Shown: positions 28,874 through 37,995 of the stretch, one piece after another
How the letters are laid out: each line of letters starts with the position of its first letter
How positions within the stretch are numbered: the stretch's first letter is position 1
From: Brevibacillus brevis
GTDB lineage: Bacteria; Bacillota; Bacilli; Brevibacillales; Brevibacillaceae
Direction: 5' to 3'
Assembly (NCBI RefSeq): GCF_022026395.1
Contig: NZ_CP041767.1
Location: 2,326,501-2,390,500, forward strand
Length of the DNA: 64,000 nt
Position numbers and translations under genes: made by a program
Notes under the pieces: model-generated
What the model saw: the letters and a program-made list of their open reading frames with translations, nothing else
What the model was told of the DNA's origin: nothing
The model's database searches: none

Positions 28874-30472
28874 ATGAGTCAATCCAATCCCCAATGGGAA
28901 AATGAGATAGCAAAACGCCGTACCTTCGCCATCATCTCCCACCCGGATGCGGGTAAAACGACAATGACGGAAAAGCTGCTCTACTACGGCGGAGCCATCC
29001 GTGAAGCAGGGATGGTCAAAGGGCGCAAAAATTCCAAGCATGCCACCTCCGACTGGATGGAGATCGAGAAAAAGCGTGGAATCTCCGTTACGTCCAGTGC
29101 GATGGATTTCGAATACAACGGACACCACATCAACATTTTGGATACACCTGGTCACCAGGACTTCAGTGAAGATACGTACCGTACGCTGACGGCTGCTGAC
29201 GCTGCTGTGATGATTATCGACGTAGCAAAAGGGGTAGAGGCACAGACTATCAAGCTGTTCAAGGTCTGTCGGATGCGGGGTATTCCGATCTTTACGTTCG
29301 TGAACAAGCTGGACCGTCACGGTAAAGATCCATTCGAGCTCTTGGAAGAAATTGAGCGTGTACTGGGTATTCGTTCTTATCCGATGAACTGGCCGATTGG
29401 GATGGGCAGCTATTTCAGCGGCGTATTTGACCGTATGAAGTCTCGTGTCGAGCTGTATCAAAACAATACACAGCACGAGGAAATTTCCTTTTTCCCTGTT
29501 GAGGGAGCAGAAGATCCATTGATCGGTGATCGTGTTGGTCAAGAACTGTGGCAGCAATTGCAGGACGAAATCTCTCTGCTGGATGTTGCGGGAGATGAAT
29601 ACGATCCTGAACTGATCAACAAAGGGCAACTGACGCCTGTTTTCTTCGGTAGTGCCATCAATAACTTCGGTGTACAAACATTCCTGGACAACTTCCTGCA
29701 AATGGCGCCAGCACCTTCCGCGAAGAAGAGTACAGAAGGCTTGATCGATCCGTATACGAACGCGTTCTCCGGCTTCATTTTCAAAATCCAAGCCAATATG
29801 AACCCAGCTCACCGAGATCGCATCGCTTTCTTGCGTATTTGCTCCGGCAAGTTTGAGCGGGGAATGTCAGTCAAGCACGTCCGTCTTGGCAAAGACATCA
29901 AATTGGCGCAGCCGGTACAGTTTATGGCACAGGACCGCGAAATAGTCGAAGAATCGTTCGCGGGAGATGTCATCGGTCTTTTTGACCCGGGCATTTTTCA
30001 GATCGGCGATACACTCTGTGTCGGAAAATCATTTGAGTACGAAGAAATGCCGCACTTCTCGCCAGAGTTTTTCTCCAAGGTGATGGTGAAGGACGCGATG
30101 AAGCACAAGCAATTCCAAAAAGGAATCATGCAGTTGACCGAGGAAGGAACGGTGCAATTATTCCGTACCCATCCGATGGAAGAGCTGATTCTTGGCGTGG
30201 TAGGTGTGCTGCAGTTCGAGGTACTTGAATACCGTTTGAAAGCCGAGTACGGGGTAGACATCATGCTGACTCGTATGCCGTATCAAATCGCTCGCTGGCT
30301 CGAAGGGGAGAAAGCAGACCTCGATGCTGTGAAGAACCGAACCGTTTCCGACCGTTATGGCCGTCCGGTTATGCTGTTTGAGAGCGAGTACCAGCTGCGT
30401 GTCGCGATGGATAAGTACTCGAATATCAAGTTCCACGAGAGTTCTCTCGGTTTGAAAACTGTTCATTCTTAA
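28874..30472 (+). CDS. prfC: Peptide chain release factor 3
   Basis: This 532-residue translational GTPase recycles RF1/RF2 from the ribosome. The GTPase motifs are SHPDAGKTT (residues 22-30), DTPGHQD and NKLDR, followed by a domain II and a C-terminal domain typical of RF3. I chose the ATG at 28874 (MSQSNPQW) because AGGAG is seven bases upstream; two earlier in-frame starts are less well placed. RF3 is not universal in Bacillota, so its presence is informative about the lineage. A terminator follows within 20 bp. Confidence 0.95.
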   Translation: MSQSNPQWENEIAKRRTFAIISHPDAGKTTMTEKLLYYGGAIREAGMVKGRKNSKHATSDWMEIEKKRGISVTSSAMDFEYNGHHINILDTPGHQDFSEDTYRTLTAADAAVMIIDVAKGVEAQTIKLFKVCRMRGIPIFTFVNKLDRHGKDPFELLEEIERVLGIRSYPMNWPIGMGSYFSGVFDRMKSRVELYQNNTQHEEISFFPVEGAEDPLIGDRVGQELWQQLQDEISLLDVAGDEYDPELINKGQLTPVFFGSAINNFGVQTFLDNFLQMAPAPSAKKSTEGLIDPYTNAFSGFIFKIQANMNPAHRDRIAFLRICSGKFERGMSVKHVRLGKDIKLAQPVQFMAQDREIVEESFAGDVIGLFDPGIFQIGDTLCVGKSFEYEEMPHFSPEFFSKVMVKDAMKHKQFQKGIMQLTEEGTVQLFRTHPMEELILGVVGVLQFEVLEYRLKAEYGVDIMLTRMPYQIARWLEGEKADLDAVKNRTVSDRYGRPVMLFESEYQLRVAMDKYSNIKFHESSLGLKTVHS

Positions 30473-30488
30473 TTGAAAAAGAAAATGC

Positions 30489-30518
30489 AGGGCCTCCCGA
30501 TCACGGTGAGGCCCTCTT
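30489..30518. terminator. Rho-independent terminator
   Basis: AGGGCCTC / GAGGCCCT is followed by CTTTG on the plus strand. The minus strand also has a T-rich tail, so it may serve the convergent GNAT gene. Confidence 0.75.
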
Positions 30519-30560
30519 TGTCCATTTCACGAATTCCACGACTCATTTGGACAGCATGGA

Positions 30561-31070
30561 CTAGAACTCGATGGCAAAAAATCTGACCTCATCCGTAGCA
30601 TTTGGAAGGGTAACCATTCCTTTCTCTTGCAGACCGATTTTCTTTAGAAGGTTGGCTGAAGATGCATTATCGGGGTTAGTGATTGCTACGATGCGCTTTA
30701 AGCCGACAACTTCTTTTCCGTGGGCAAGAACAGCAGAGGCTGCCTCATACGCGTAGCCTTTGCCCCAGTATGCGGGCAGTAAGGCAAAGCCGATATCGAC
30801 ATCCTCCAACGAATCTCTCTTGATCAGTCCACATAAGCCGATCGGAACATTTCCTTCCTTCAGCTCTGCCAAATACAGACCAAAGCCAAGACTCTCGTAC
30901 ATCGCGACAGCACCATTCAAAATATAGTTGCGGGCGTCTTCCGTCGTACGAAGACCACGATCGCCAATAAATCGAATCCAAGAAGGCTCATTCATGAGTT
31001 TCAAGACAAAATCTGCGTCTTCGGCAGTTTGCCAGCGGAGGATGAGACGATCTGTTTCCAGCACTTTCAA
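30561..31070 (-). CDS. GNAT family N-acetyltransferase (RimJ/RimL type)
   Basis: This 169-residue acetyltransferase begins LETDRLILRWQTAEDADFV, the hallmark of RimJ/RimL-like enzymes. The acetyl-CoA-binding motif A lies in LLPAYWGKGYAYEAAS (about residues 95-110) and motif B in NPDNASSANLLKKIG. It would acetylate an N-terminus or a small amine; the acceptor is unknown. It is the third gene of a minus-strand unit with the XRE-cupin regulator and the M24 peptidase (31 bp gap), which suggests a linked role, perhaps in modifying a peptide or amine. Confidence 0.88.
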   Translation of the reverse strand: MKVLETDRLILRWQTAEDADFVLKLMNEPSWIRFIGDRGLRTTEDARNYILNGAVAMYESLGFGLYLAELKEGNVPIGLCGLIKRDSLEDVDIGFALLPAYWGKGYAYEAASAVLAHGKEVVGLKRIVAITNPDNASSANLLKKIGLQEKGMVTLPNATDEVRFFAIEF

Positions 31071-31100
31071 AGGAACGACACCAGCCTTTGCTTTTTGGAT

Positions 31101-32189
31101 TTATCCAATAATTTGCATTTCTTTGGGAAACGACGTCAATACTTCTACGCCATCCTTCGTGACGAGCACATTGTCTTCGATGCGGATGCCACCGATCTTC
31201 GTGTTATAAATGCCTGGTTCAATCGTGAAAACCATGCCCGGGATGAGCTCTCCTGCTGCTTGGCTATGAACGTAAGGAGCTTCATGTAGCTCTAGTCCGA
31301 TTCCGTGCCCGACACGATTGATGAAAAATTCTCCATAGCCCCGGTCCCCAATGACAGCTCGTGCAGTTCGGTCAACCTCTGCGATCGGAGCTCCTGGTCG
31401 AACGGCCTGTATCCCGGCCAGATTCGCTTGCAAGACCGTATCGTACATGTCTAGCAATTCTGACCCTATTTGACCAACTGCAAAAGTACGAGTCAGATCC
31501 GATACATACCCATCGACATAGACCCCTGCGTCAATCAACAAAACTTCTCCTGCCTGAATCGCATGTTCTCCTGGGTCACCATGGGGCAGTGCTGATTTTT
31601 CTCCCGCCAGTACAATCGTTGAAAAGGAAGGGCCTTGGGCTTTTAGCTTTTTCATTTGGTATTCCAGTTCTGCTACGACGTCCAGTTCCGTCATCCCTAC
31701 GGATATCAGAGGGAGCGTACGGCGTAGGGATTCCTCCATCACCCAAATTGCCCGCTTGATGGTAGCGATTTCAGATGCATCCTTGGACACACGTATATTG
31801 GACAGCAGTTCTCCGACATCGACTGCTTCTGTAGCGTGCACGATCGAGACAAGCGACTCATATGTTTTCGCTGTCAAATGGTTCTTCTCCACACCAATGT
31901 GAGAGAGGGGAGTTGGAAGCAGCTGCTGAAGCACAGTCAGTGCATCCTGTGAATCATCATGCGTGTAAATCATAATGGCTGGACAAGCCTCCCGTGCTTT
32001 TTCACCGTCCAGCAGTGGAACGAAGAGGAAGGGGGACTCACCTTTCACCAAAACGAGGGCCATAAACCGTTCATGTGGCTCCGTCAAAAATCCGGTAAAA
32101 TAGTACACGTTTTTGGGATGCGTCATAATCAATGCGTCCAATTTCCTGCTTTCCATGTACGCGTGCAGCTTTTCCAATCTTTCTTGCAT
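31101..32189 (-). CDS. M24 family aminopeptidase (Xaa-Pro type)
   Basis: This 362-residue protein has a creatinase-like N-terminal domain (about 1-130) and a pita-bread C-terminal domain. The dinuclear metal ligands fall in LLIDAGVYVDGYVSDLTRTF (two Asp), VGHGIGLELHE (His), FTIEPGIY (Glu) and IRIEDNVLV (Glu). It should cleave N-terminal residues before proline. ATG at 32189 is favoured, with AAAGGGTG six bases upstream; an in-frame GTG three codons earlier is too close to it. It lies 31 bp from both neighbours in a three-gene unit headed by the XRE-cupin regulator. Confidence 0.92.
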   Translation of the reverse strand: MQERLEKLHAYMESRKLDALIMTHPKNVYYFTGFLTEPHERFMALVLVKGESPFLFVPLLDGEKAREACPAIMIYTHDDSQDALTVLQQLLPTPLSHIGVEKNHLTAKTYESLVSIVHATEAVDVGELLSNIRVSKDASEIATIKRAIWVMEESLRRTLPLISVGMTELDVVAELEYQMKKLKAQGPSFSTIVLAGEKSALPHGDPGEHAIQAGEVLLIDAGVYVDGYVSDLTRTFAVGQIGSELLDMYDTVLQANLAGIQAVRPGAPIAEVDRTARAVIGDRGYGEFFINRVGHGIGLELHEAPYVHSQAAGELIPGMVFTIEPGIYNTKIGGIRIEDNVLVTKDGVEVLTSFPKEMQIIG

Positions 32190-32220
32190 CCAGATCACCC
32201 TTTTTTAATGGTAGACAAGG

Positions 32221-32772
32221 TTAGGTTCTAAAAATGACAGGTGTCAAAACGGACAGGATCTCGGCTTCTTCAACAGTGGAAGGATTGTACCACGTATGAA
32301 GGAGAGAGGAAGGGAAGTGAATTGTGTCTCCTTGATCGAGATGGTATTCTGTTTCGTCGACGACGATGGTGACACATCCTTTAACGACATAGTAAAACTC
32401 TTCCCCAGGATGCTGAAAGGCGACATGCTTCGTCTGTCCGGGTGGCAACACGTTGAGGAGGGGCTCAAGTGCTCTGTCAGGGAAATTTCCACCGATTCGA
32501 ACGTACTTCACAGGTGACCCTTCAATCTGCAACGTTTTACGCCTTGCAATGGGGGTGTGGTACGTGACATCTTTTTCGACTTCAAAGAAGTACGTAATGG
32601 GGACACCCAGACATTCCGCAATTTTCTGCAGAGAAGTAATCGCGAGCGAACTATTGCCGCGCTCTACCTGTGATAAAAAACTGACGGAGAATCCCGATTT
32701 CTCGCTTAAATCCTTTAAAGTAAGCTCCTGCTGAATACGAAGTGCTCGTATTTTTTTGTAGATGTGCTCCAA
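32221..32772 (-). CDS. XRE family regulator with C-terminal cupin domain
   Basis: This 183-residue protein has an N-terminal XRE helix-turn-helix (about residues 5-60; LTLKDLSEKSGFSVSFLSQV) and a cupin sensor (about 105-175; HPGEEFYYVVKG, GDTIHFPSSLLHTW). Such regulators often respond to small metabolites such as polyamines or amino acids. The TTG start at 32772 is set by a perfect AGGAGGTGA upstream; a further ATG upstream would overlap it. It heads a unit with an M24 peptidase and a GNAT and is divergent from an MFS exporter. Tandem TTACNGTAA boxes lie between the two promoters. Confidence 0.88.
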   Translation of the reverse strand: MEHIYKKIRALRIQQELTLKDLSEKSGFSVSFLSQVERGNSSLAITSLQKIAECLGVPITYFFEVEKDVTYHTPIARRKTLQIEGSPVKYVRIGGNFPDRALEPLLNVLPPGQTKHVAFQHPGEEFYYVVKGCVTIVVDETEYHLDQGDTIHFPSSLLHTWYNPSTVEEAEILSVLTPVIFRT

Positions 32773-32795
32773 AAAGTCACCTCCTGACAAAGTCA

Positions 32796-32826
32796 ACTAC
32801 GGTATTACAGTAAATATTACGGTAAT
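32796..32826. promoter_or_regulatory. Cluster of TTACNGTAA operator boxes
   Basis: Three related palindromes, TAC-G-GTA (32798-32804), TTAC-A-GTAA (32805-32813) and TTAC-G-GTAA (32817-32825), lie directly upstream of the XRE-cupin gene and before the divergent MFS gene. They are the natural candidate sites for that regulator. Confidence 0.6.
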
Positions 32827-32941
32827 ACAAAAATAAATGCTACATCTATTCTGAATCTTCCTTCTTCTTTTCGTATCCTACTTGTACCATTCGCTTCATA
32901 TACTGGAATAAAGACAGGCCGTTAGAGAGGAAGGGAATGTT

Positions 32942-34090
32942 TTGAGAGCTCTCCTGTTAGTGGTTTTGTTTCTTGTTGCCTTTGACATGCACGCGCAGAC
33001 GCCACTTCTTGCGCCGTATTTAAACGTATTGGGTGTATCCGCTGCGATGATTGGTTTCGTGCTCGGGGGATATGCGATCAGCAACTTGACAGGCAACCTG
33101 CTCGCAGGACCTTTTCTCGATCGCTATCCGAAAAAATGGTTTATCGCAGGTGGATTGATTTTGGCTGGTGTGATGCTGATTGGTCAAGGCATTGTGCAAA
33201 ATACCGCGGGTTTCTTTACCTTTCGGCTGATGCTCGGGTTTTTGATGGCGTTTGTTTCTCCTGCTTGTTCTGCACTGCTCGGAGAAACAGGGAAGACGGC
33301 ACTTGAGCAGGGCGAGATCATGGGAAAAAAGGGATTGGTCCTTACCTCGGCAGGTATCGTATCCCCGGCAGTCGGTAGCTTTTTGGCGGTGCAGTTTGGT
33401 TATGGTCAATCATTTGTGATTCTGGGTTACATGATGATGATTGCTGGCGTTTTCGCTTGGATGATGCTGCCCGATAGAGTAGAGGGAAGCGTGCCGTCAA
33501 CGCCAAGGATGAAAGGTGGGGGCAAGCAGAGCCTAACCGCCATCCTGGAAAATCGAATGCTGTATCCAGCGTTTCTTGGGGGATTTGCGATCATTTACGC
33601 ACAAGGAACGATCATCTATGAAGTGCCTTTGCTCATCCAAAGACAGGGGATGTCCCCGGCCGTTACGGGGATATTATTCAGCTTGAAAGGGTTGGGAGCA
33701 CTTGCGATTTTATGCCAGTTTTGGCTGCATCGCGTCCCTGTTGAGACGAGAGCGTTTGCCGGATTGGGTGTGCTCAGCCTTCTTCTGTACGCCCTGGCAA
33801 TCGGGCTGGCGATTCCGATTCACGTCATGATGTTTTTCTTCGGTGCATGCTTTGGGATGCTGTTCCCTGCTTTTGCAACCGTTTTGACAGTACATTCACC
33901 CCGAGAGTTATACGGGAGTGTGTTTAGTATTTACTCGGCGGTTTTGTCAATCGGAGCGGTATTGAGCCCAATATTGGCAGGCTTGCTGGGGAATTGGCAC
34001 CATTCCTACTTCATTGCGTTTTTTGTAACCGCGGGTGTCTGTCTGATCGGGGGACTGCATCGATTCTTGTTAAGCGGGGTTCCACGCTAG
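32942..34090 (+). CDS. MFS transporter
   Basis: This 382-residue protein has about 12 membrane segments. The loop 2-3 motif is present as GPFLDRYPKKW (about residues 57-67). It belongs to the drug/proton antiporter-like MFS branch without a clear substrate. The start is TTG at 32942 (LRALLLVVLF) with GAGGAAGGG upstream. It is divergent from the XRE-cupin gene, and the shared region carries the TTACNGTAA cluster. Export or import of the compound sensed by that cupin regulator is plausible. Confidence 0.82.
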   Translation: MRALLLVVLFLVAFDMHAQTPLLAPYLNVLGVSAAMIGFVLGGYAISNLTGNLLAGPFLDRYPKKWFIAGGLILAGVMLIGQGIVQNTAGFFTFRLMLGFLMAFVSPACSALLGETGKTALEQGEIMGKKGLVLTSAGIVSPAVGSFLAVQFGYGQSFVILGYMMMIAGVFAWMMLPDRVEGSVPSTPRMKGGGKQSLTAILENRMLYPAFLGGFAIIYAQGTIIYEVPLLIQRQGMSPAVTGILFSLKGLGALAILCQFWLHRVPVETRAFAGLGVLSLLLYALAIGLAIPIHVMMFFFGACFGMLFPAFATVLTVHSPRELYGSVFSIYSAVLSIGAVLSPILAGLLGNWHHSYFIAFFVTAGVCLIGGLHRFLLSGVPR

Positions 34091-34100
34091 GAGGATATGG

Positions 34101-34133
34101 ACTTTCTGCTTAGTAAGCAGGGGGTCTTTTTTC
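34101..34133 (+). terminator. Putative terminator after the MFS gene
   Basis: CTGCTTAGTAAGCAG with outer GACT/GGTC pairs is followed by a T run. The stem is imperfect. Confidence 0.6.
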
Positions 34134-34150
34134 GTTTTCAAAATAAAAAG

Positions 34151-34212
34151 TTGAGCATCTTGCCATGATCCGCTATAATACCCATTGTGATTATGATAAT
34201 TATTCTCAATGA
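34151..34212 (+). promoter_or_regulatory. Sigma-A promoter overlapped by a Fur box
   Basis: TTGAGC (34151-34156), a 17-bp spacer and TATAAT (34174-34179) are followed by TGATTATGATAATTATTCTC (from 34188), which matches the Fur consensus of GATAAT hexamers. Iron repression of the lipoprotein gene at 34276 is expected. Confidence 0.75.
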
Positions 34213-34275
34213 AAATGCGGTCGAGTAGGCATTTGTCGCTGCTAGATGGCATGACGCAAATGGAGGAACACACCC

Positions 34276-35259
34276 ATGAAAAAAACAGCCAAACTTTCGA
34301 TAGCCAGTGTCGTATTGGCAAGCCTCGTTACAATCGTGAGCGCTTGCTCTGGCCAGTCGAACACTGCGAGTCCAGAGACACAGACGGGCAACAGCCAGAC
34401 CGCGACACCAGCTGCGGAAGCTTCACGAGTACTGAAGGATGCGTTGGGGAATGAAGTAACAGTCCCAGCTAAACCGCAGCGCGTGATCGCTTCTTATCTG
34501 GAGGATCATTTAGTAGCGTTGGGAGTGAAGCCAGTTGCTCAATGGTCAGTAGGGAACAACCAGGTACAAGGCTACCTGCAAAAAGAGTTGGCGGGTATTC
34601 CAGCGATTCCTTACGATCTGCCGCCAGAGGTCGTGATGAGCCACAGCCCCGACCTGATTATTTTGGATAGCGCATCCCTGGTCCAAGGGGACAAGTATAG
34701 CCAGTACTCAAAAATCGCTCCTACGTACACCATTGGAAAAGAAAAGAACAGCGATTGGCGCAAAGAGCTCCTGACAGTAGGAGAAGTCCTCAACAAGGGA
34801 GAAGAGGCGAAGAAAGTGCTGGCGGATTATGAGACGTTTGTAGCCGAGTCGAAGCAAAAGTTGCAGCAAGCAATTGGGGAAAAATCAGCGGCAGCGCTGT
34901 GGATGACGGGGAAAAATGTGTACGTAGCACGTCAGGACTTGTCTAGCGGTGATGTGCTCTACAAGGATCTCGGGTTTAAGGTGCCTGCTATCGTTCAGGA
35001 AATCTCCAAGTCAGGAGAAGCAAACTGGAACGCGATCTCTATGGAAAAATTGGCTGAACTCGATGCCGAGTACTTGTTTATCGTAAACAGTAATCCGACT
35101 GCTGTAGAACAACTGCAAAAGGATGCAATATGGGCGAATATCCCTGCTGTGAAGAATGGAAATGCGTATACGTTTGCGAAAGATTCCAGCTGGCTGTACA
35201 CAGGCGTCATTGCCAACCGCCAAATGATTGAGAATGTACTCAGCAACGTTATTAAGTAA
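34276..35259 (+). CDS. Siderophore ABC transporter substrate-binding lipoprotein
   Basis: This 327-residue protein has a lipoprotein signal peptide (lipobox VSAC), a Thr/Ser/Ala-rich linker and a FecB/FepB-type periplasmic-binding domain (about residues 60-325). VLKDALGNEVTVPAKPQRV at the domain start is characteristic of iron-siderophore binders. A Fur box overlaps its promoter, supporting an iron role. No permease or ATPase gene is adjacent, so it would have to share a translocator encoded elsewhere. It resembles the FeuA-like protein at 36948-37949 but is clearly diverged. A strong terminator follows, so it is a single-gene unit. Confidence 0.9.
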   Translation: MKKTAKLSIASVVLASLVTIVSACSGQSNTASPETQTGNSQTATPAAEASRVLKDALGNEVTVPAKPQRVIASYLEDHLVALGVKPVAQWSVGNNQVQGYLQKELAGIPAIPYDLPPEVVMSHSPDLIILDSASLVQGDKYSQYSKIAPTYTIGKEKNSDWRKELLTVGEVLNKGEEAKKVLADYETFVAESKQKLQQAIGEKSAAALWMTGKNVYVARQDLSSGDVLYKDLGFKVPAIVQEISKSGEANWNAISMEKLAELDAEYLFIVNSNPTAVEQLQKDAIWANIPAVKNGNAYTFAKDSSWLYTGVIANRQMIENVLSNVIK

Positions 35260-35266
35260 GAAGAGA

Positions 35267-35316
35267 AAGCCTATCCACCCTTTGACGTTTTGTACGAAGA
35301 GTGGATAGGCTTTTTA
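35267..35316. terminator. Rho-independent terminator
   Basis: AGCCTATCCAC pairs with GTGGATAGGCT, followed by T5, after the lipoprotein gene. It touches the end of the convergent DUF817 gene and could serve both. Confidence 0.85.
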
Positions 35317-36108
35317 CATGTGTTCCTTGCTATCATGGGATTGGGATCGTCTGGATTTTACGTGCTTCAATTCCGCCACGATAATAAAGCTCACGATGAC
35401 AAGTAAAAACCACGAGCTGATTTTACTGAGATGCACGAGCTCCCAGCCTGCTCTTTGATTCGGATAATTCCAAGCGCCGAGGAACGTCGCTATATTTTCC
35501 GCAATCCAAATGAAAAAACCGATCAAAAAGTAGCCAATAGGGATGGGCATGAAAAACCGCTCGTTCGCGACAGTAAAATATACACGTGTTTTCCAGAAGA
35601 CAATGAAAATAGCTGCCATCAGCACCCAACGCAAATCCCAAATATAATGGTGGGTGAAAAAGTTCAGATAGATCATTGCACCTAAAATGGTGGCGATAAT
35701 CTGATTCGGCCAACCGGTGAGAGATACCTCTAGTCGACGCCAAGCTTGACATAAGTAGCTCGCGACACTGGCGTACATGAAGCCACTGTAAAGAGGAACA
35801 CCAAACACTTTGCTGTACGCATCCTCTGGATAGCTCCAAGATCCCATATGTACCTTGAATATTTCCAAGCAGAGCCCGATCACGTGAAAGACCGTGATGA
35901 CCTTCAATTCGTCCCGAGACTCCAAGCCGCTTTTCACCATGAAAATCTGAAAGAGGAGGCAGAGCAACAGCAGGAGGTCATATCTTGGCAAACCAGGAAT
36001 GGTGACGAGTTTGGATAAGGCGAGCGAACCGAAAATAAAGACCGGAAACAAGCAAGACATGGCTTCTTGATAACCGAAATGAAGCAATAGACGCATATAT
36101 CGTATCAT
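35314..36108 (-). CDS. DUF817 family integral membrane protein
   Basis: This 264-residue protein has seven or more hydrophobic helices. The residues GSWSYPED, THHYIWDLRW, GAWNYPNQ and WELVHLSKISSW match the conserved Trp/Tyr-rich motifs of the DUF817 family (YoaT of B. subtilis, as I recall it). No function is established. ATG at 36108 has AAAGGA six bases upstream. It is the last gene on the minus strand after the btr-feuA-besA block, 39 bp from besA, so iron-regulated read-through is possible but not shown. Confidence 0.78.
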   Translation of the reverse strand: MIRYMRLLLHFGYQEAMSCLFPVFIFGSLALSKLVTIPGLPRYDLLLLLCLLFQIFMVKSGLESRDELKVITVFHVIGLCLEIFKVHMGSWSYPEDAYSKVFGVPLYSGFMYASVASYLCQAWRRLEVSLTGWPNQIIATILGAMIYLNFFTHHYIWDLRWVLMAAIFIVFWKTRVYFTVANERFFMPIPIGYFLIGFFIWIAENIATFLGAWNYPNQRAGWELVHLSKISSWFLLVIVSFIIVAELKHVKSRRSQSHDSKEHM

Positions 36109-36147
36109 TTGTCTGTCCTTTACGTTTACGAGAGTAGTTTCAGAGGG

Positions 36148-36951
36148 CTAATCCGTAAGCACAAACCGCACAAGCCTATTAATAGCGGAAGGGAGCACGC
36201 TTACGTGGCCCTCATCTTCGAATTTGATGAAGCTTACTTGAACACCTTTGGTAGCGAGTGATTCCATGCGCTCGACGACCCGTTGTGCACCCTCGACCAT
36301 GAAGGAGAGCTCATCGCCGCCAACAATGACAAGCAGCTTTAGTTCATGATCGCCTTTCCAATGGGCGATGAAGCGCTCTTGCTCTCTTAATACCTCGTCG
36401 TTGCCCCACCAGACGGAAGGGCTGCCTGATACGACGTGTGAGAAAAGCTTCGGACGCGAGAACATCGTATACAGTGTGAAATGACCGCCCAACGAGTGGC
36501 CGAAAATCGCCTGTTTGCTCGGATTTACCTGCCATTCGGAAGAAACAGCTGGCATCAGCTGCTGTTCAAGGAAATCGAGAAACAAATCAACTCCACCATG
36601 CTCTGGCCAAGGTTGCCCATTCGGTCGGTCAGGAAGTGTAGCTGCGTCCACAGGCATGGTCAAATCGTAACAACGGCGGTCCATGTCAAATGGCAGACGG
36701 GAGGGATAGCCGATTCCTACAACAATGGCTGGGTTGAAGCCCTTGGGCTTGCGGGTTTGCAACTTCACTGTCTCGGCAATCGTTCCGAACATCGCATCGC
36801 CATCTACGGCATAAATAACCGCATATCCTTCGGGAGGGGCCTCAGCTTCCGGAATCGCAATCATAATCCGATAGTCATGACCTTGGCTTGATTGCAGTGT
36901 CCACTCTACACAATTACGAGGGGAGTAGTCGTTTTTCTCTATGATTTTCAT
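36148..36951 (-). CDS. besA: Siderophore trilactone esterase-like alpha/beta hydrolase (BesA/IroE type)
   Basis: This 267-residue alpha/beta hydrolase has the nucleophile motif GHSLGG (about residues 148-153). WNDEV-type WWGNDEVLREQE and the C-terminal histidine in FEDEGHVSV complete a catalytic-triad layout typical of enterobactin/bacillibactin esterases. It overlaps the FeuA-like gene by four bases (ATGA), so the two are translationally coupled. In B. subtilis BesA releases iron from imported ferri-bacillibactin. The same job is likely here. The actual siderophore of this organism is not visible in the window. Confidence 0.82.
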   Translation of the reverse strand: MKIIEKNDYSPRNCVEWTLQSSQGHDYRIMIAIPEAEAPPEGYAVIYAVDGDAMFGTIAETVKLQTRKPKGFNPAIVVGIGYPSRLPFDMDRRCYDLTMPVDAATLPDRPNGQPWPEHGGVDLFLDFLEQQLMPAVSSEWQVNPSKQAIFGHSLGGHFTLYTMFSRPKLFSHVVSGSPSVWWGNDEVLREQERFIAHWKGDHELKLLVIVGGDELSFMVEGAQRVVERMESLATKGVQVSFIKFEDEGHVSVLPSAINRLVRFVLTD

Positions 36952-37949
36952 TTTGCAATCAATCCTTTCACATCGTCAATGACTTTCCTATGTGCGATCA
37001 GGCCGCCACTTAACCAGTGATCTCCCTCTACTTTAAACGTACGACCATTCCTCACAGCCTCCATGCTTTTCCAAACAGGACTCTCTGTTAATTCTTTCTC
37101 GAAGGCATCTCCCGTACCAGCATCATTGATGAGGAAAATATAGTCCGCATCCAAATCAGGTAAGCTCTCCAGTGATAAATTGATGTCACCGCCGGATACA
37201 ACCTGGCTTGGCAAAAAGCCTAGCTCATTGGTAAGGACATATCCACTGAAGAAATCGTACTTGATGAAAAACATCCCTCTGCCATTGAAGCGAATGATCG
37301 CTGCTTTTTTGCCTTGGATATGAGGGGCCAGCTCCTTTTTGGCTGCCTCGACATGCTCCTTATATGTCTGTAAAGCTTTTTCAGCTTCCGCCGACTTGCC
37401 CAACAAATTGCCAACCACGCGTACGGAAGATTCAAGATCAGCATTTGCTTGCTTGAACACATATGTCGGCGCAATCATCTTATATTTATCGTACACGCCG
37501 CTTTCGATATGGTTGGCATTGTGCAAGAGGATGAGATCTGGCTCATGGGCCATAACCGCTTCCGGCTCTGGAGGCAATCCACCTGTGAAGGCAATGGACG
37601 GCACATCTTTTAGCTGATCTTGCAAATACATTTTTGGTCTTGAGCCAGAAGACCACTGCACGACCGGAGCAACGCCCAGTGCGACCAAAGTATCTTCCAG
37701 ATTGGGAGCGAATATTTTGGCAGGTGCGGCAGGCAATGTCACCTCGTTACCCATTTCATCTTTTAGAACCCGCGGGTAGGTAGGCTGGTCAGAAGAGCTT
37801 TTTGCCGATCCTGCGACATTCCCAGTCGCAGACGAATCGACCTTCTGCGTCACTGCCTCACTGCTTACGTTGTTCCCACAGCCTGCTGCCAGTCCAGCAA
37901 CGAGCATCGTCGTGGTCAGCATCAGCGCAAGACTTGTTTTCTTTGTCAT
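36948..37949 (-). CDS. feuA: FeuA-like siderophore-binding lipoprotein
   Basis: This 333-residue protein has a signal peptide and lipobox LAAGC, a linker rich in Ser/Thr/Ala/Gly, then a FecB-type binding domain beginning VLKDEMGNEVTLPAAPAKIF. The neighbours, a BesA-like esterase and a Btr-like AraC regulator, reproduce the B. subtilis btr-feuA...besA locus, which supports a bacillibactin/enterobactin-type ligand. Unlike B. subtilis, FeuB/FeuC permease genes are missing from the locus. A Fur-like inverted repeat (37971-37985) lies 22 bp upstream of its start. Confidence 0.85.
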   Translation of the reverse strand: MTKKTSLALMLTTTMLVAGLAAGCGNNVSSEAVTQKVDSSATGNVAGSAKSSSDQPTYPRVLKDEMGNEVTLPAAPAKIFAPNLEDTLVALGVAPVVQWSSGSRPKMYLQDQLKDVPSIAFTGGLPPEPEAVMAHEPDLILLHNANHIESGVYDKYKMIAPTYVFKQANADLESSVRVVGNLLGKSAEAEKALQTYKEHVEAAKKELAPHIQGKKAAIIRFNGRGMFFIKYDFFSGYVLTNELGFLPSQVVSGGDINLSLESLPDLDADYIFLINDAGTGDAFEKELTESPVWKSMEAVRNGRTFKVEGDHWLSGGLIAHRKVIDDVKGLIAK

Positions 37950-37970
37950 ACAAGTGGAGTCCCCTCTCGT

Positions 37971-37985
37971 TGATAATGTTTCTCA
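37971..37985. promoter_or_regulatory. Fur-like box upstream of the FeuA-like gene
   Basis: TGATAATGTTTCTCA fits the 7-1-7 Fur inverted repeat with two or three deviations. It lies between the btr-like and feuA-like genes. Confidence 0.5.
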
Positions 37986-37995
37986 CTCGGGAACA

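Noticed and set aside
28844-29812. 322-codon minus-strand frame antisense to prfC
   Set aside because: Shadow of a highly conserved GTPase gene; translation has no recognisable family.
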